Origin: JAENWD01 sp963796915
GTDB lineage: Bacteria; Acidobacteriota; Vicinamibacteria; Vicinamibacterales; JAENWD01
Direction: 5' to 3'
DNA length: 64,000 nt
NCBI GenBank assembly: GCA_963796915.1
Contig: CAWCNI010000001.1
Span: 1-64,000 of the forward strand
Made by a program: the position numbers and the translations under genes. Under the pieces are notes generated by a model, which saw only the letters and a list, made by a program, of their open reading frames with translations, had not been told where the DNA came from and ran no database searches. Positions 1-12,519 of this stretch are shown here, piece after piece (position 1 is the stretch's first letter; each line of letters starts with the position of its first letter).

Positions 1-28
1 CGTCACTCTATAATCGTGAGCACTTTCC

Positions 29-2647
<2,619 letters not shown>

Positions 2648-2706
2648 AGGCGACGATAGCTCGCTCCGGGATCCAAACTCCCCGATTCGCATAGGTCGAG
2701 GATTTC

Positions 2707-2889
2707 GTGCCTGCCTCATCGGGGAAGAACTTCCGCGCGCACGTCACGGTAGGCGTGGCTCCGCAGGCGCTGGTCGACGGATTGAAGGCGAAGCCGTTTG
2801 AGAAGTTCACGGTCAGGCCGGCGGGCATCGCGATGTATCAACTGGGGAACTACGGTACGGCTCAAAAGCAGCTGTGGTCGTCGAACTGA
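2707..2889 (+). pseudogene. C-terminal fragment, possible 2H phosphoesterase / RNA ligase-like
   Basis: A 60-codon frame opens at a GTG and contains FRAHVTVG, which resembles the second H-x-T/S motif of 2H phosphoesterases (LigT or 2'-5' RNA ligase-like), followed by a hydrophilic C-terminal tail. A full family member would need about 100 more residues and an earlier H-x-T motif, and neither is present upstream because the kinase gene ends 60 bases before. I read it as a truncated remnant. The family assignment rests on one motif and is weak. Confidence 0.35.
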
Positions 2890-2998
2890 GAGCGCAATCC
2901 CGACATCGGTGCAGAACGCGACGGGTTCGAGGCCAGAGTCACCCTGGAAATCCGCGACGAATCAGCGAGCAGGTCCCCGGCAGTTGCTATAGTTCGGC

Positions 2999-4825
2999 AT
3001 GCTTACGCGGCTGACAACACTCGCCTTCGTCGTTGCGACCGCTGCGTACAGCGCCGGGCAATCGTCGGTGGCAGCGGTGACTCCGGCTGAAATACAGGCC
3101 AACGACAACCGCACACCAGGCGGCCGGATGCAGGGCGACGTGCTGCATCTGCAGCTCGCCATCGACCAAGCCGCGTGGCACCCGGAGCTCGGAGGACCTG
3201 AGCGTCGCGTACTCGCGTTTGCCGAGGAGGGGCATGCGCCGTCGAATCCGGGCCCACTGATTCGGGTGCGCGAGGGGACCACCGTCGCGGTGACGGTGAC
3301 CAATCGCGCCGCCATCGCACTCACCATCGGCGGGTTGTGCGATCGCACGCAGCCTTGCGGCGCGGTCGCCGTAGCCCCGAGTGCGACTGCCACCGTCACG
3401 TTCCTCGCCCCCGCTCCAGGCACATACTTCTATTGGGCCACCGCAGGCGAACCCTTCGAGACGCGGACCGGGATCGACAGCCAATTGAACGGCGCGCTCG
3501 TCGTTGATCCGGCACAGGGTGCGGCCGCGGATCGGGTTTTCGTGATCAGCCATTACCGGTCGGAGGGGGCGACCGGGCTCGACTCGTATGTCATCAACGG
3601 CCGCTCGTGGCCGGACACGGAACGTCTTGAGTATCGCGTCGACGAATCGGTGCGCTGGCGGTGGGTGAATCCGTCAAGCAGTCAGCATCCGCTTCACCTT
3701 CATGGCCAGTACTTCCGGGTCGTGAAGGACGGCGACAATCACGTCGAGATCGATCGCCCCGCGACGACCCCCTCCTTCGTCGTCACCGAAAACCTGCAGA
3801 TAGGCAGGACCCTCGTGATGGAGTGGGCTCCGCGCGAGGCCGGGCGCTGGTTGTTCCACTGTCACATCCTGTTCCATGTCATGCCGGACAACCGCCTGCC
3901 GCTGCCGCAGTGGTACTCGGAATACGGCGATTTGCCGCACGAACAGCACATGGCCGGACTCGTGCTCGGCATCACCGTGACGGGCCCGGCAGCCGCGACT
4001 GCGCCGCGAGCCGCACCGCGCCGCCTCACGCTGCGCGTGGCCGAACGGCCAGGCGTCTGGTCCAAGACCGATGGCCTCACGGCACCCGGTTTGGGATACG
4101 CACTGGGTGACGATCCCGCGACTGCGCCCGGTCCAGCGCTACTGCTCACGCGCGGCGAACCGGTCGAGATCACGGTCGTCAACCAGCTGAAGCACTCGAC
4201 GAGCGTCCACTGGCACGGCATCGAACTCGAGAGCTATTACGACGGCGTGCCGCATTGGGATGGCGATGACCAGCGGCGCACGCCGTGGATAGAGCCGGCG
4301 CAACAGTTCGTGGCGAAGTTCACGCCGCCGCGCGCCGGAACGTTCATGTACCACACCCATTTCAATGACTTCGTTCAGTTGAGCAGCGGCTTGTACGGCA
4401 TGTTGATAGTCACGGAGCCGGGCGCGCCGGTGGACCTCGCCACCGATCACGCGTTCATCGTCAGCCGCGGCGGAGTGAGCGACGAGAAGTCGCCGGTGCT
4501 CGTCAACGGCGCGGTCTCCGCCCCGCCGGTGATTTTGCGCCGAGGCGCCACGCATCGGTTACGGCTGGCAGGCATCACTCCGGTGCAGACGGTGCGCGTG
4601 CGTTTGATGAGCGGCTCGTCGGTCGCCATGTGGCGCCCGCTCGCCAAAGATGGTGCTGACCTTCCGGCGGCGGCGATCGACAGGATCGCTGAAGTTCAGT
4701 TGTCGCCGGGCGAGACTTACGATTTTGCGATCACTCCTGACCGGCCAGGTACGCTGCGGCTGGAAGTGGAGCTGAAAAGCCCGGAAGCGACCTTCAATGC
4801 CGTGGCGCCGCTGATCGTCCGGTGA
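2999..4825 (+). CDS. Multicopper oxidase with permuted domain order
   Basis: This is a secreted copper oxidase of 608 residues with an N-terminal signal segment (about residues 1-20). It has four cupredoxin-like stretches. The first (about 75-165) lacks copper ligands. The second carries HPLHLHG (230-236) and HCHILFH (287-293), normally found in the last domain. The third carries HWHG (404-407) and HTH (452-454), normally found in the first domain. The ligand set for the trinuclear and type 1 sites is therefore present but in reversed order. The position usually holding the axial Met or Leu after HCHxxxH is Asn (VMPDN). It likely oxidises phenols or metals in the periplasm; the substrate cannot be told. 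It stands alone, with no visible operon partner. Confidence 0.85.
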   Translation: MLTRLTTLAFVVATAAYSAGQSSVAAVTPAEIQANDNRTPGGRMQGDVLHLQLAIDQAAWHPELGGPERRVLAFAEEGHAPSNPGPLIRVREGTTVAVTVTNRAAIALTIGGLCDRTQPCGAVAVAPSATATVTFLAPAPGTYFYWATAGEPFETRTGIDSQLNGALVVDPAQGAAADRVFVISHYRSEGATGLDSYVINGRSWPDTERLEYRVDESVRWRWVNPSSSQHPLHLHGQYFRVVKDGDNHVEIDRPATTPSFVVTENLQIGRTLVMEWAPREAGRWLFHCHILFHVMPDNRLPLPQWYSEYGDLPHEQHMAGLVLGITVTGPAAATAPRAAPRRLTLRVAERPGVWSKTDGLTAPGLGYALGDDPATAPGPALLLTRGEPVEITVVNQLKHSTSVHWHGIELESYYDGVPHWDGDDQRRTPWIEPAQQFVAKFTPPRAGTFMYHTHFNDFVQLSSGLYGMLIVTEPGAPVDLATDHAFIVSRGGVSDEKSPVLVNGAVSAPPVILRRGATHRLRLAGITPVQTVRVRLMSGSSVAMWRPLAKDGADLPAAAIDRIAEVQLSPGETYDFAITPDRPGTLRLEVELKSPEATFNAVAPLIVR

Positions 4826-4908
4826 GTCCGTCACGGCCTGTCAGGGATTCGATTGACATCGAGGGCGGCCAGCCTCGGACGTCGAATCAGGTTTCTCCGG
4901 AGGGCGAA

Positions 4909-5130
4909 ATGCGTCTCAGCGTGGCGGTTCTCCCATCCGTGCTCACCGTTGTCGCGGCGCTGCCCGCTGCCGCCAGATTGTCCGCCCGTCGTGGAGACAT
5001 TCTGGAGACGGTTCTGACGCGGCACCTCGAGACTGCCAAGCGTTGTCCGCAGGCGGCGCAGGGCTATTGGCGCAACGTCAGCGATACCGTCCGCGTCTCG
5101 CCGTCCGAGACAGCCACTGTTGTCGCGTGA
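4909..5130 (+). CDS. Doubtful small secreted protein
   Basis: A good ribosome binding site (ggagg, seven bases before the ATG) precedes a 73-codon frame whose first 22 residues look like a signal peptide (MRLSVAVLPSVLTVVAALPA). The remainder is hydrophilic and matches no family I know. Its last 67 bases overlap the 3' end of the convergent gene at 5064-6833. It could be a truncated gene start left by a deletion, a real small protein, or chance. Confidence 0.2.
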   Translation: MRLSVAVLPSVLTVVAALPAAARLSARRGDILETVLTRHLETAKRCPQAAQGYWRNVSDTVRVSPSETATVVA

Positions 5131-6833
5131 GCGCGAAGGGTCTCGAGGAGGTCCGGATCCAGCTCCCCACTCTGGCTGTGGCTGAACGTCCAGTCATCCT
5201 CGGCGGACGCAGTGGCGACGAGGTTACTCTCCAGATGCGAGCCGCTCCGCGGTGTATACGCCTTTGGCGTTGGTGATCCACCACTGCGCATAACGAGCGC
5301 CAGGCACCAGCCATTTCTGGGGGTCCGCGCTGAAGACGACCACCGGCACGCCCGCCTGGGGACGGCCGAGCGTGTCCGCCACGGCAACCGTGACCGAACC
5401 TTGTTTCGCGTGTGACATGGTGATGGTGATCAGCTCGCTCCGGACTTCCGGGCTGACCACGAGCGGTTCGTCGGTGATGTCGCGGGCCCCCTGCAGAATC
5501 TGTCTGACGGAGTCCCCCTCTGAGCTCGACACCTGGAGCCAGTACCGGCCCACGGCGGCATCCTGAATTTCGAAGCCGTCGCTCGTGGGCCTGCAGCCGC
5601 TGAGGCTTTCGAATCCTCCGACGAGCTCCAACATGCACAGCGCCCCTGGTCCCTCGGAGGTCGGGAAATGCGATCGCGCAGCCACGGGCGTTCCGTCGTC
5701 TCTTACAAACCGGCCGCGAAGCGTGACGACGGTTTGCTGCAGCACCACCCCCTCGATATCTGTGCCGGCCATGTCGACGGCGCGCCTCTCCAACGCGATG
5801 ACCGTCACGAGGACTCGACGCCTCGACAACGAATCGGCCAGGCATGACGTTGTCGAGGTGGAATCGTCCTGATGCGTCCGTCGTCGATCCGCGATGCATC
5901 GTGAAGTTGAGCGCCTCGTCGAGGTTCTGCTGCGCGCCACGAAGGTTGATCGACACGCCCACCGCGGGTGAGCCATCCGCGAGGAGCACGACCCCCGAAA
6001 GCGACGCCGGATGTCCGTGGGCCAGCACGATCGTGACGTCCAGGTGCCGTTCGCCGGGCCCGAGCTCGATCACCGACGCTTGGGACACGTCGGTGGCGTT
6101 CGGCGCATAGGTGCGGATCGGGACATCGGTCACCGGGCCTGTCAGGCTCGTGTCGAGGGGAGCCTCGTCGGTGGGCATCGCCGACAGTACGTAGCGTCCT
6201 GGCGGCAGGCCGGTGACGCGGAATCGCCCCTCGTCGTCGGTGGTCGGCAGACCGCCGCCGTGCGTGAACGGTAGCAAGCGCCGCCGCCCACCGGAGAAGA
6301 AACGTTGCGCGGCTGTCACCAACGCGCGCCTGGACCGGCCGGCCGTCCGCGTCGAGCACCTGCCCGGCAATCACGCCGCCGCGCACCAGCCGCACGGTGA
6401 TGTCGCCACGTCCGCCGGCCTCCAGGTCAACGGTCGTCCGTCCGCGTGCGCCAGGCCTCGGAGAGCCGTTGTCCGGGAGGTAGCCGTTCCGCGATGCGCT
6501 CAAGCGGTAGGACCCGGCCGGAAGACTCGTGAACTCGAAGGTCCCGTTCTCCGCGGTGATCTTAGCGGCCTTGGCAGGTCCGCCGATTTGAACCAGCACT
6601 CCAGGCACGGGTTCGTTCGTCACGAAATCGACGACACGCCCTGAGAGCGTCGCCGTGGAAGGTGCCGCCTGGCCAGGGCGTGGGGCTGACGGCGTCTGTG
6701 CGGGCAGGCTGACGCACAGCGCGAGGAAGCCGACCGCCGACCACAGTCCGGCCGAGCCGTGCTGAATGCGTCGTGCAGGTATGGGATTCGACCGACCCCC
6801 GCGGTTCCACGTGCTCCTTCGCCTCATCTTCAT
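5064..6833 (-). CDS. Secreted carboxypeptidase-regulatory-like domain protein (frameshifted)
   Basis: The start at 6833 gives a basic N-terminus followed by a hydrophobic signal segment and then a beta-sandwich of the CarboxypepD_reg type (TATLSGRVVDFVTNEPVPGV). Further repeats of the same fold follow, for example GRFRVTGLPPGRYVLSAMPT and ASGRFHLDNVMPGRFVVEAS. Breaks near 6315, 5815 and 5230 place them in four pieces; joined they give roughly 590 residues ending in VSLTLRQ and a TAG at 5064. Proteins of this kind are common in Acidobacteriota and have no proven function; surface binding or a scaffold role is a guess. It is convergent with the multicopper oxidase gene. Confidence 0.7.
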
Positions 6834-7015
6834 GGCTCTGATTCCACAACGCCGGCGGCAGCCCCACCGAACAGCCCCAGCGCGACTTCACGGATAAACC
6901 TGTCAGTTTCTACATCGCTTTCCTAGCGCACATGCCGACTAGCGACGAATTCGCGCCGTTCAGGCGATGAGGATAGAGTCTCCAAGGTGATGCCGCATTC
7001 CTCGGGGGAGCATCA

Positions 7016-7306
7016 GTGGCGCCCACACATGTGACGATCTTGCGCGTACTCGGCGGACTTGCTGCGGCCGTCTTGGTCCACACCGCCATCACCATCTTGT
7101 CCGAAGCTACCTACTTGCCGTTTGGATATCACCCGGAAGCGGTCACTCTCGTCAGTTGCGTGTTTGCTGCAGGTGTCGGGTTCGTTCCTATCGCAATCGC
7201 GTGCCCACCAAGAAGAGCGCTTTCGGCAGTGGCGTGTTTTCCGTTGCTGTGTCTCGCCCTTTACTTGTGGACTTTCGTAGTTATTCTTGCGGTGTTCGGT
7301 GTGTAG
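7016..7306 (+). CDS. Small integral membrane protein, unknown
   Basis: I do not recognise this 96-residue protein. It has three hydrophobic spans (about residues 8-28, 42-62 and 68-92) and few charged residues, so it should sit in the inner membrane. The GTG start at 7016 is preceded by gggggag at a good distance, which supports translation. There is no same-strand neighbour; the flanking genes point the other way. Confidence 0.6.
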   Translation: MAPTHVTILRVLGGLAAAVLVHTAITILSEATYLPFGYHPEAVTLVSCVFAAGVGFVPIAIACPPRRALSAVACFPLLCLALYLWTFVVILAVFGV

Positions 7307-7519
7307 ACCCCATCCAGCCGACACTGAGGACTTCACTGATCAGTGATGTCGGGAACACCGCAGACAAGATCAGCGCGGTGCTGGTCGATCTGTCGGGCAC
7401 ATTTCAGACGACAACCGGACATCGGCCGCGGTGGCGCCAAAGTTGACAGTTGTCGAGACGACAATCAGGGATTCGAACTCGGAGCGGATTGGTAACCACC
7501 GCCTTCGTCGAGGACGCAA

Positions 7520-8518
7520 TCACCGATACGAGTGCTTCAGCACGGCTTCCGGCAACCGCGCGCCTTTCACCTCGATCTTCGCGGCGGCGTCCGCCATCTC
7601 ACTGAGGTCGTCGGACGTGAGCTCGACGTCGGCCGCACCGAGGTTCTCCTCGAGGCGGTACAGCTTCGTCGTCCCCGGGATGGGCACGATGAAGGGCTTC
7701 TGCGCCAGGAGCCAGGCCAGCGCGATCTGGGCCGCCGTCGCGTGCTTCTGATCCGCGATCCGCTTCACGAGGGTCACCATCGCGACGTTGGCTTCTCGCG
7801 CCTCCGGTGTGAATCGAGGAGCGTTGGTGCGAAAGTCCTTGGCATCGAACGTCGTCGTCGCGTCGATCGCCCCGGTCAGAAAGCCCGCGCCGAGCGGTGC
7901 CCATGGCACAAAGCCGATGCCGAGTTCCTCGCAGGTCGCGAGCACGCCGTTGTGTTCCACGTCGCGCGTCCAAAGCGAATACTCGCTCTGGACGGCCGCC
8001 ACTGGCTGCACCGCGTGGGCCCGACGGATTGTCTCCGGCGCCGCCTCCGACAGGCCGAAGTGCTTCACCTTCCCCGACGCGATCAGGTCCCTGACCGTCC
8101 CTGCCACGTCCTCGATCGGCACGGCGGGATCGACACGGTGCTGGTACAGCAGATCGATAGCCTGGACCTGCAGGCGCGTCAACATCGTGTCCACGACGTG
8201 ACGGATGTGATCCGGACGGCTGTTCAGGCCCCCGCGACGCGTCGCCGTCCGCTCGTCGATGTCCCAGCCGAACTTCGTGGCGATCGACACCTGGTCGCGC
8301 ACCGGCGCGAGCGCCGCGCCGACCAGCGTCTCGTTGGTGAACGGGCCGTAGACCTCCGCGGTGTCGAAGTGGGTGACGCCGCGCTCGACTGCGGCGCGGA
8401 GAATGCGGACGCCCTCCTGGCGATCCGTCGCGGGACCGTAGACGGCCTCGAGTCCCATGCACCCGTAGCCGAGGGCCGACACGTCGAGACCGTTCTTGCC
8501 CAATGTGCGCTGCTGCAT
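7520..8518 (-). CDS. Aldo/keto reductase
   Basis: This is an NADPH-dependent aldehyde/ketone reductase of 332 residues, full length for the family and intact. The catalytic tetrad is visible as Asp52, Tyr57, Lys82 and His127 (FDTAEVYGP, ATKFGW, LLYQHRVD). The C-terminal cofactor segment reads VPIPGTTKLYRLEENLGA. It resembles the YhdN/YajO-like AKR11-13 groups. It lies 21 bp downstream of an AraC-type regulator on the same strand, so the two are probably co-transcribed. The substrate is unknown. Confidence 0.93.
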   Translation of the reverse strand: MQQRTLGKNGLDVSALGYGCMGLEAVYGPATDRQEGVRILRAAVERGVTHFDTAEVYGPFTNETLVGAALAPVRDQVSIATKFGWDIDERTATRRGGLNSRPDHIRHVVDTMLTRLQVQAIDLLYQHRVDPAVPIEDVAGTVRDLIASGKVKHFGLSEAAPETIRRAHAVQPVAAVQSEYSLWTRDVEHNGVLATCEELGIGFVPWAPLGAGFLTGAIDATTTFDAKDFRTNAPRFTPEAREANVAMVTLVKRIADQKHATAAQIALAWLLAQKPFIVPIPGTTKLYRLEENLGAADVELTSDDLSEMADAAAKIEVKGARLPEAVLKHSYR

Positions 8519-8539
8519 GGTCGTGGTGTCCTTCGCTGG

Positions 8540-9431
8540 CTATCGGGCGAGTTCGTCCGGCGCGAGACCGTCGTGGCGGAGTTTGGCGACATCTCTTGTC
8601 GGCGCGCTTCCAAACAGGCGGGCGTACTCGCGGCTGAACTGCGACGCACTGAGATAGCCCACCTGGTGTCCCGCACTGCCGGCGTCCAGCATGTGCGACA
8701 GCATCAGGCGTCGTGCCTCCTGGAGGCGAAGCATCTTCTGGTACTGCAGCGGCGTCATCGTCGTGACCGCCTTGAAGTGTTGGTGGAACGACGACACGCT
8801 CATGTGGACCAGGCCGGCCAGGTGTTCGAGCGTGATTGGCTGCGCGAAGTGCTCACGCACCCACGACACCGCCTTGGCCACGCGCTGCACGGCGGAATCC
8901 TGCTGGCCGATCTGGGCGACACGCGGGCCGACCGGACTGAGCAGGAGGCGAACGAGAATCTCGTCGACGACCAGCGGGGAGAGGAACTCCGCCTCCGCGG
9001 GCTGCGACATCGACTCGACGAGGCGCGCGGCCGCGTCCACGATCGGCGTGCTGGCCGGGCCCACGATCACCCCCGGCTGCTGTCCGGGCTCGGGACGCCG
9101 TGTGGGAAGACCTTCAATGCGAGTTCAGCGATCCTCAACGGGTCGAGCTTGAGCACGAGCACGAGAAAGGGTTCGCGCTGGCTGGCCTGGGTGACCTGGC
9201 CGGCGATCGGCAAGTCGACGGCGTACACGACCAGTCGCGACGCGTCGTAGGAAAAGACCTCCCGCCCAGCATCACCGTCTTGGCGCCTTGCGCCACGATG
9301 CACAGCGCGGGCAGCACCGTCGCTCGTTCCAGTCCACGGGTCGGCCTGGATCGTCGGACGACGTAGAGACCAGGTACGCGGAGTTCGAACCTGCCGTCGT
9401 ACGGCGCATGCGCGGCTAGCAGCGTCGCCAA
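8540..9431 (-). CDS. AraC-family transcriptional regulator (frameshifted)
   Basis: The N-terminal part (about 9431-9080) is an AraC_N cupin-like effector domain (FELRVPGLYVVRRSRP, ALCIVAQGAK, SYDASRLVVYAVDLP). The C-terminal part (about 9070-8540) has the two helix-turn-helix motifs, with AQPITLEHLAGLVHMSVSSF and MTPLQYQKMLRLQEARRLML. Breaks near 9240 and 9080, and perhaps near 9445, split the frame. The start is uncertain: TTG at 9431 is the first in the N-terminal frame, and a GTG at 9460 in another frame would extend it. It precedes the aldo/keto reductase and diverges from the carboxylesterase, so it probably controls one or both. Confidence 0.8.
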
Positions 9432-9622
9432 CCGGCTCAGGCTCTGCGCGTGTGGTCACTTCCTCGCGCGGCGATCGGGCGGAGCGCGATGAGGGATGAG
9501 CCAGCCGCAGGCTCGCTCGGCTCGACTTGCTGCGGCCACCGCTCGTCGTTTCGGTCGGTGCTGGCTGCTTCATACCCGCTCCTGCCAAGAGTGTAGCCGT
9601 CGCCATTGAGTGGTCTTGGCAC

Positions 9623-9700
9623 GATCTTCCGAAAACCTGTCGCGTTCTTCCGAGTTGCACTACCTGAGCTGCGGGCCGGGCCGGTCAGTTTCGGAAGATC
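9623..9700. promoter_or_regulatory. Long inverted repeat between AraC and esterase genes
   Basis: GATCTTCCGAAA at 9623-9634 is repeated as its exact reverse complement, TTTCGGAAGATC, at 9689-9700, with a 54-bp spacer that contains a further partial copy (TTCTTCCGAG). It lies in the 330-bp divergent region between the AraC-type gene and the esterase start at 9762. Placement and symmetry suggest a regulator operator; this is inference. I see nothing else in the rest of 9432-9761. Confidence 0.4.
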
Positions 9701-9761
9701 AGGCAAGGTTTCGGAGAGAACAAGCAAGAGGACGTCAGCGGGCCCGCCTAGACTCACTTTT

Positions 9762-11372
9762 ATGCTGATCAGGCTTCTGTTGTGCTCACTGGTGGCCCTT
9801 GGCGTGAGCACTGACGCGCACTTGCAGACGGCCCCGCTGGTGCGGGTGGACAGCGGCGAACTGCAAGGAGTGGTCGACGACGGCGTCGCGACCTTCAAAG
9901 GCATCCCGTTCGCGGCGCCTCCCGTTGGCGAGCTGCGGTGGCGGCCGCCCCAGCCGGCAGCGCGGTGGACGGGCGTGCGCCAGGCCGCCGAGTTTGGGGC
10001 GGACTGCATGCAGGGACGGTTCGGCCCGCCCCCGGCCGCGGGTGCACCCGCGCCGAAGCCTCCGTCCGAGGATTGCCTGACCCTGAACATCTGGCGCCCC
10101 GCGAGTGCGACGCCAGGGGCGAAGCTGCCGGTGATGGTCTGGATCTATGGGGGCGGGTTCGTGGGCGGCTCCGCCGCGATGCCCGTCACCGCGGGGACCC
10201 AGTTCGCCAAGCAGGGCGTCGTTCTCGTCAGCGTCAACTACCGCGTGGGCCGCTTCGGCTTCTTCGCGTTTCCCGGGCTGAGCCGTGAGCGGCCCGAAGA
10301 GCCTAAGGGCAACTACGCCTACATGGACCAGATCGCGGCCCTGCAGTGGCTGAAGCGGAACATCTCCGCGTTTGGTGGCGATCCGGGGAACGTCACGATC
10401 TTCGGGTTCTCAGCGGGCGGCGTCTCGGTGCACAGCCTACTGGTGTCGCCGCTGGCTCGTGGCCTGTTCCACAAGGCGATCGCCGAGTCCGGCGGCTCCC
10501 GGGATAGCGTGCTCACCGCCCGGCCGCTGCGCGAGGACGGCGTCGATCCGAACTATCCGGTGTCGGCGGAAACGATTGGGATCACCTTCGCGCGCTCGAT
10601 GGGCATCGAAGGCTCGGACCAGGCCGCGTTGGACAAGTTGCGCGCGCTCAGCGCCGACCAGGTCTTGCGGGGCGTGCCGGCGGGGGCGAACACGCCGTCC
10701 ATCGAGACGACGCCGATCCTCGACGGCAAGCTGATCACGGAGACGGCCGAGACCGCCTACAAGGCCCGCCACCAGCCGCGTGTGCCCTTCGTGGCCGGCA
10801 GCAACAACGCCGACACGGCAGGAAACCGGATCAAGGCGATCACCAAGGAGCAGTTCTTCGCTCGCTACGGGCAGTGGAGCGCACAGGCGAAGGCCGCCTA
10901 CGACCCCGACGGAACCGCGGACCTGGCGGCGATGATCGCGAGGGCGAACGACGACTTCGGGCAGGCCGAGCCGGCGCGCTTTGCCGCGAGTGCCTTCGCG
11001 GCCACCGGATCGCCCGCGTATCGCTACAGGTTCTCCTACGTACAGGCGTCGATGCGGGAACGCATGCCGGGAACGCCGCACGGCGGCGAGATCGCCTTTG
11101 TGTTCGACACGCTGGCGGCGGGCTGGGGCGGCCCGCCCACGCCTCAGGATCAAGCCGTCGCCCGGATGGCGCAGAGCTACTGGGTCAACTTCGCGAAGAC
11201 GGGCGATCCGAATGGTGCGGGCCTCCCGAACTGGCCGCGTCACGACCCCGGCAAGGATCTCATCTTCGAGTTCCGGCCTGATGGCTCGGCCGGGGCGGGC
11301 CCCGATGCCCGGAAGGCGCGTCTCGACGTGACGCAATTGGCCACCGACTCGGGGAAGCGATCCGACCAGTGA
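9762..11372 (+). CDS. Type B carboxylesterase, secreted
   Basis: This is a 536-residue serine esterase of the carboxylesterase/cholinesterase family, probably exported and cleaving carboxylic esters. The signal peptide runs from the ATG at 9762 (MLIRLLLCSLVALGVSTDA). The oxyanion region YGGGFVGGS, nucleophile motif GFSAGG with Ser217, and catalytic His440 in GTPHGGE are present. The nucleophile elbow has Phe where many relatives have Glu (GESAGG). The frame stays open upstream to about 9606, but only the 9762 start gives a signal peptide. No clear ribosome binding site is seen. The next hydrolase gene follows after 40 bp. Confidence 0.9.
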   Translation: MLIRLLLCSLVALGVSTDAHLQTAPLVRVDSGELQGVVDDGVATFKGIPFAAPPVGELRWRPPQPAARWTGVRQAAEFGADCMQGRFGPPPAAGAPAPKPPSEDCLTLNIWRPASATPGAKLPVMVWIYGGGFVGGSAAMPVTAGTQFAKQGVVLVSVNYRVGRFGFFAFPGLSRERPEEPKGNYAYMDQIAALQWLKRNISAFGGDPGNVTIFGFSAGGVSVHSLLVSPLARGLFHKAIAESGGSRDSVLTARPLREDGVDPNYPVSAETIGITFARSMGIEGSDQAALDKLRALSADQVLRGVPAGANTPSIETTPILDGKLITETAETAYKARHQPRVPFVAGSNNADTAGNRIKAITKEQFFARYGQWSAQAKAAYDPDGTADLAAMIARANDDFGQAEPARFAASAFAATGSPAYRYRFSYVQASMRERMPGTPHGGEIAFVFDTLAAGWGGPPTPQDQAVARMAQSYWVNFAKTGDPNGAGLPNWPRHDPGKDLIFEFRPDGSAGAGPDARKARLDVTQLATDSGKRSDQ

Positions 11373-11412
11373 GACCGGAATCGCGCGGACCGGACCAGCG
11401 AGGAGATGAGAC

Positions 11413-12519
11413 GTGGGACGTCAGCAATTCTTGACTTCGTGCCGATCGGTCGTCTTCGGCGTGACGGTGGCAGGTGTGCTCGGCACGGCCATCGGTGCCG
11501 ACGCGCAGGCACTCAAAGATCTTCGGACGCCTGACACGCCGCTGGTGCTGAAGGCACAGGGCAGCTTCTTCGTCGGCGGCGAAAAGGTCGAGCAGACGCA
11601 AGGCGAGCTGGGCGACCTCGGGCCGGGTGGCCACATCACCGTCAACCAGATGTACGTCCGCTACATGGTGCCGCAGGGCGGCGACGGCAACGCGCCGGTC
11701 GTGATGGTGCATGGCGCGACGTTGACCGGCAAGTCCTGGGAGACGACGCCGGACGGGCGGATGGGCTGGGACGAATACTTCGTGCGCAAAGGCCACGCGG
11801 TGTACGTCCCGGATCAAGTGGGGCGCGGGCGGTCAGGCTTCAATCAGGCGGTCTTCAACGACGCGCGCGCAGGTTCGGTGCCCCCCGCCAATCTTCCCCG
11901 GTGGCTGCGATTCAGCGACGAGGGCGTCTGGGCCAACTTTCGCTTCGGCCTGGCGCCCGGCCAGCCGTTCCCCGACAGTCAGTTCCCTCTCGACGCGCTG
12001 GACGAGCTCGCGAAGCAGGGTGTGCCCGACGTCAGCTTCGGCGGCATCCCGACTCCCACGCCGACGATCAAGGCGCTGTCGGATCTCGCCGGAGAGTTGA
12101 ACGGCGCCGTGTTGATGGGACACTCGCAATCCGGCTCCTTTCCGCTGGAAGCCGCCTTGCTCAATCCCGCACTGACGAAAGGGCTCGTGCTCGTCGAGCC
12201 GGGCCGCTGCCCGCAGTACACGCCCGATCAGATCAGCAGCTTGGCAAGGGTGCCGATCCTGGTCGTGTTCGGCGATCACCGGAACAACCCGACAGGCCTT
12301 CCGACCCTGCCCACGTGGCAGGACCGCTTCGAGGCGTGTCAGGCCCTGATCGGCCGGCTCAAGGCCGCGGGCGGGCAGGCCGACATGCTCAGCCCCGCCG
12401 AGACCGGCATCCACGGCAACAGCCACATGATCATGCAGGACAGGAACAACCTGCAGATCGCGGATCTGATCCTGAAGTGGATTGACGAACGCGTCACGAA
12501 GCGAGGCGAGCACAAATGA
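11413..12519 (+). CDS. Secreted alpha/beta hydrolase (esterase-like)
   Basis: A 368-residue alpha/beta hydrolase with a signal peptide (about residues 1-32). VVMVHGATLTGKSW marks the oxyanion strand, GHSQSG carries the nucleophile Ser238, and HGNSHMIM near the C-terminus supplies His338. The GTG start is chosen because gaggag lies at a proper distance before it. The stop overlaps the next ATG by four bases (ATGA), implying translational coupling to the sugar dehydrogenase downstream and a shared operon with the esterase upstream. The substrate is unknown. Confidence 0.85.
   Translation: MGRQQFLTSCRSVVFGVTVAGVLGTAIGADAQALKDLRTPDTPLVLKAQGSFFVGGEKVEQTQGELGDLGPGGHITVNQMYVRYMVPQGGDGNAPVVMVHGATLTGKSWETTPDGRMGWDEYFVRKGHAVYVPDQVGRGRSGFNQAVFNDARAGSVPPANLPRWLRFSDEGVWANFRFGLAPGQPFPDSQFPLDALDELAKQGVPDVSFGGIPTPTPTIKALSDLAGELNGAVLMGHSQSGSFPLEAALLNPALTKGLVLVEPGRCPQYTPDQISSLARVPILVVFGDHRNNPTGLPTLPTWQDRFEACQALIGRLKAAGGQADMLSPAETGIHGNSHMIMQDRNNLQIADLILKWIDERVTKRGEHK

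Noticed and set aside
7532..9250. 572-codon open frame on the plus strand
   Set aside because: Antisense to the aldo/keto reductase and AraC-type genes, both with clear motifs.
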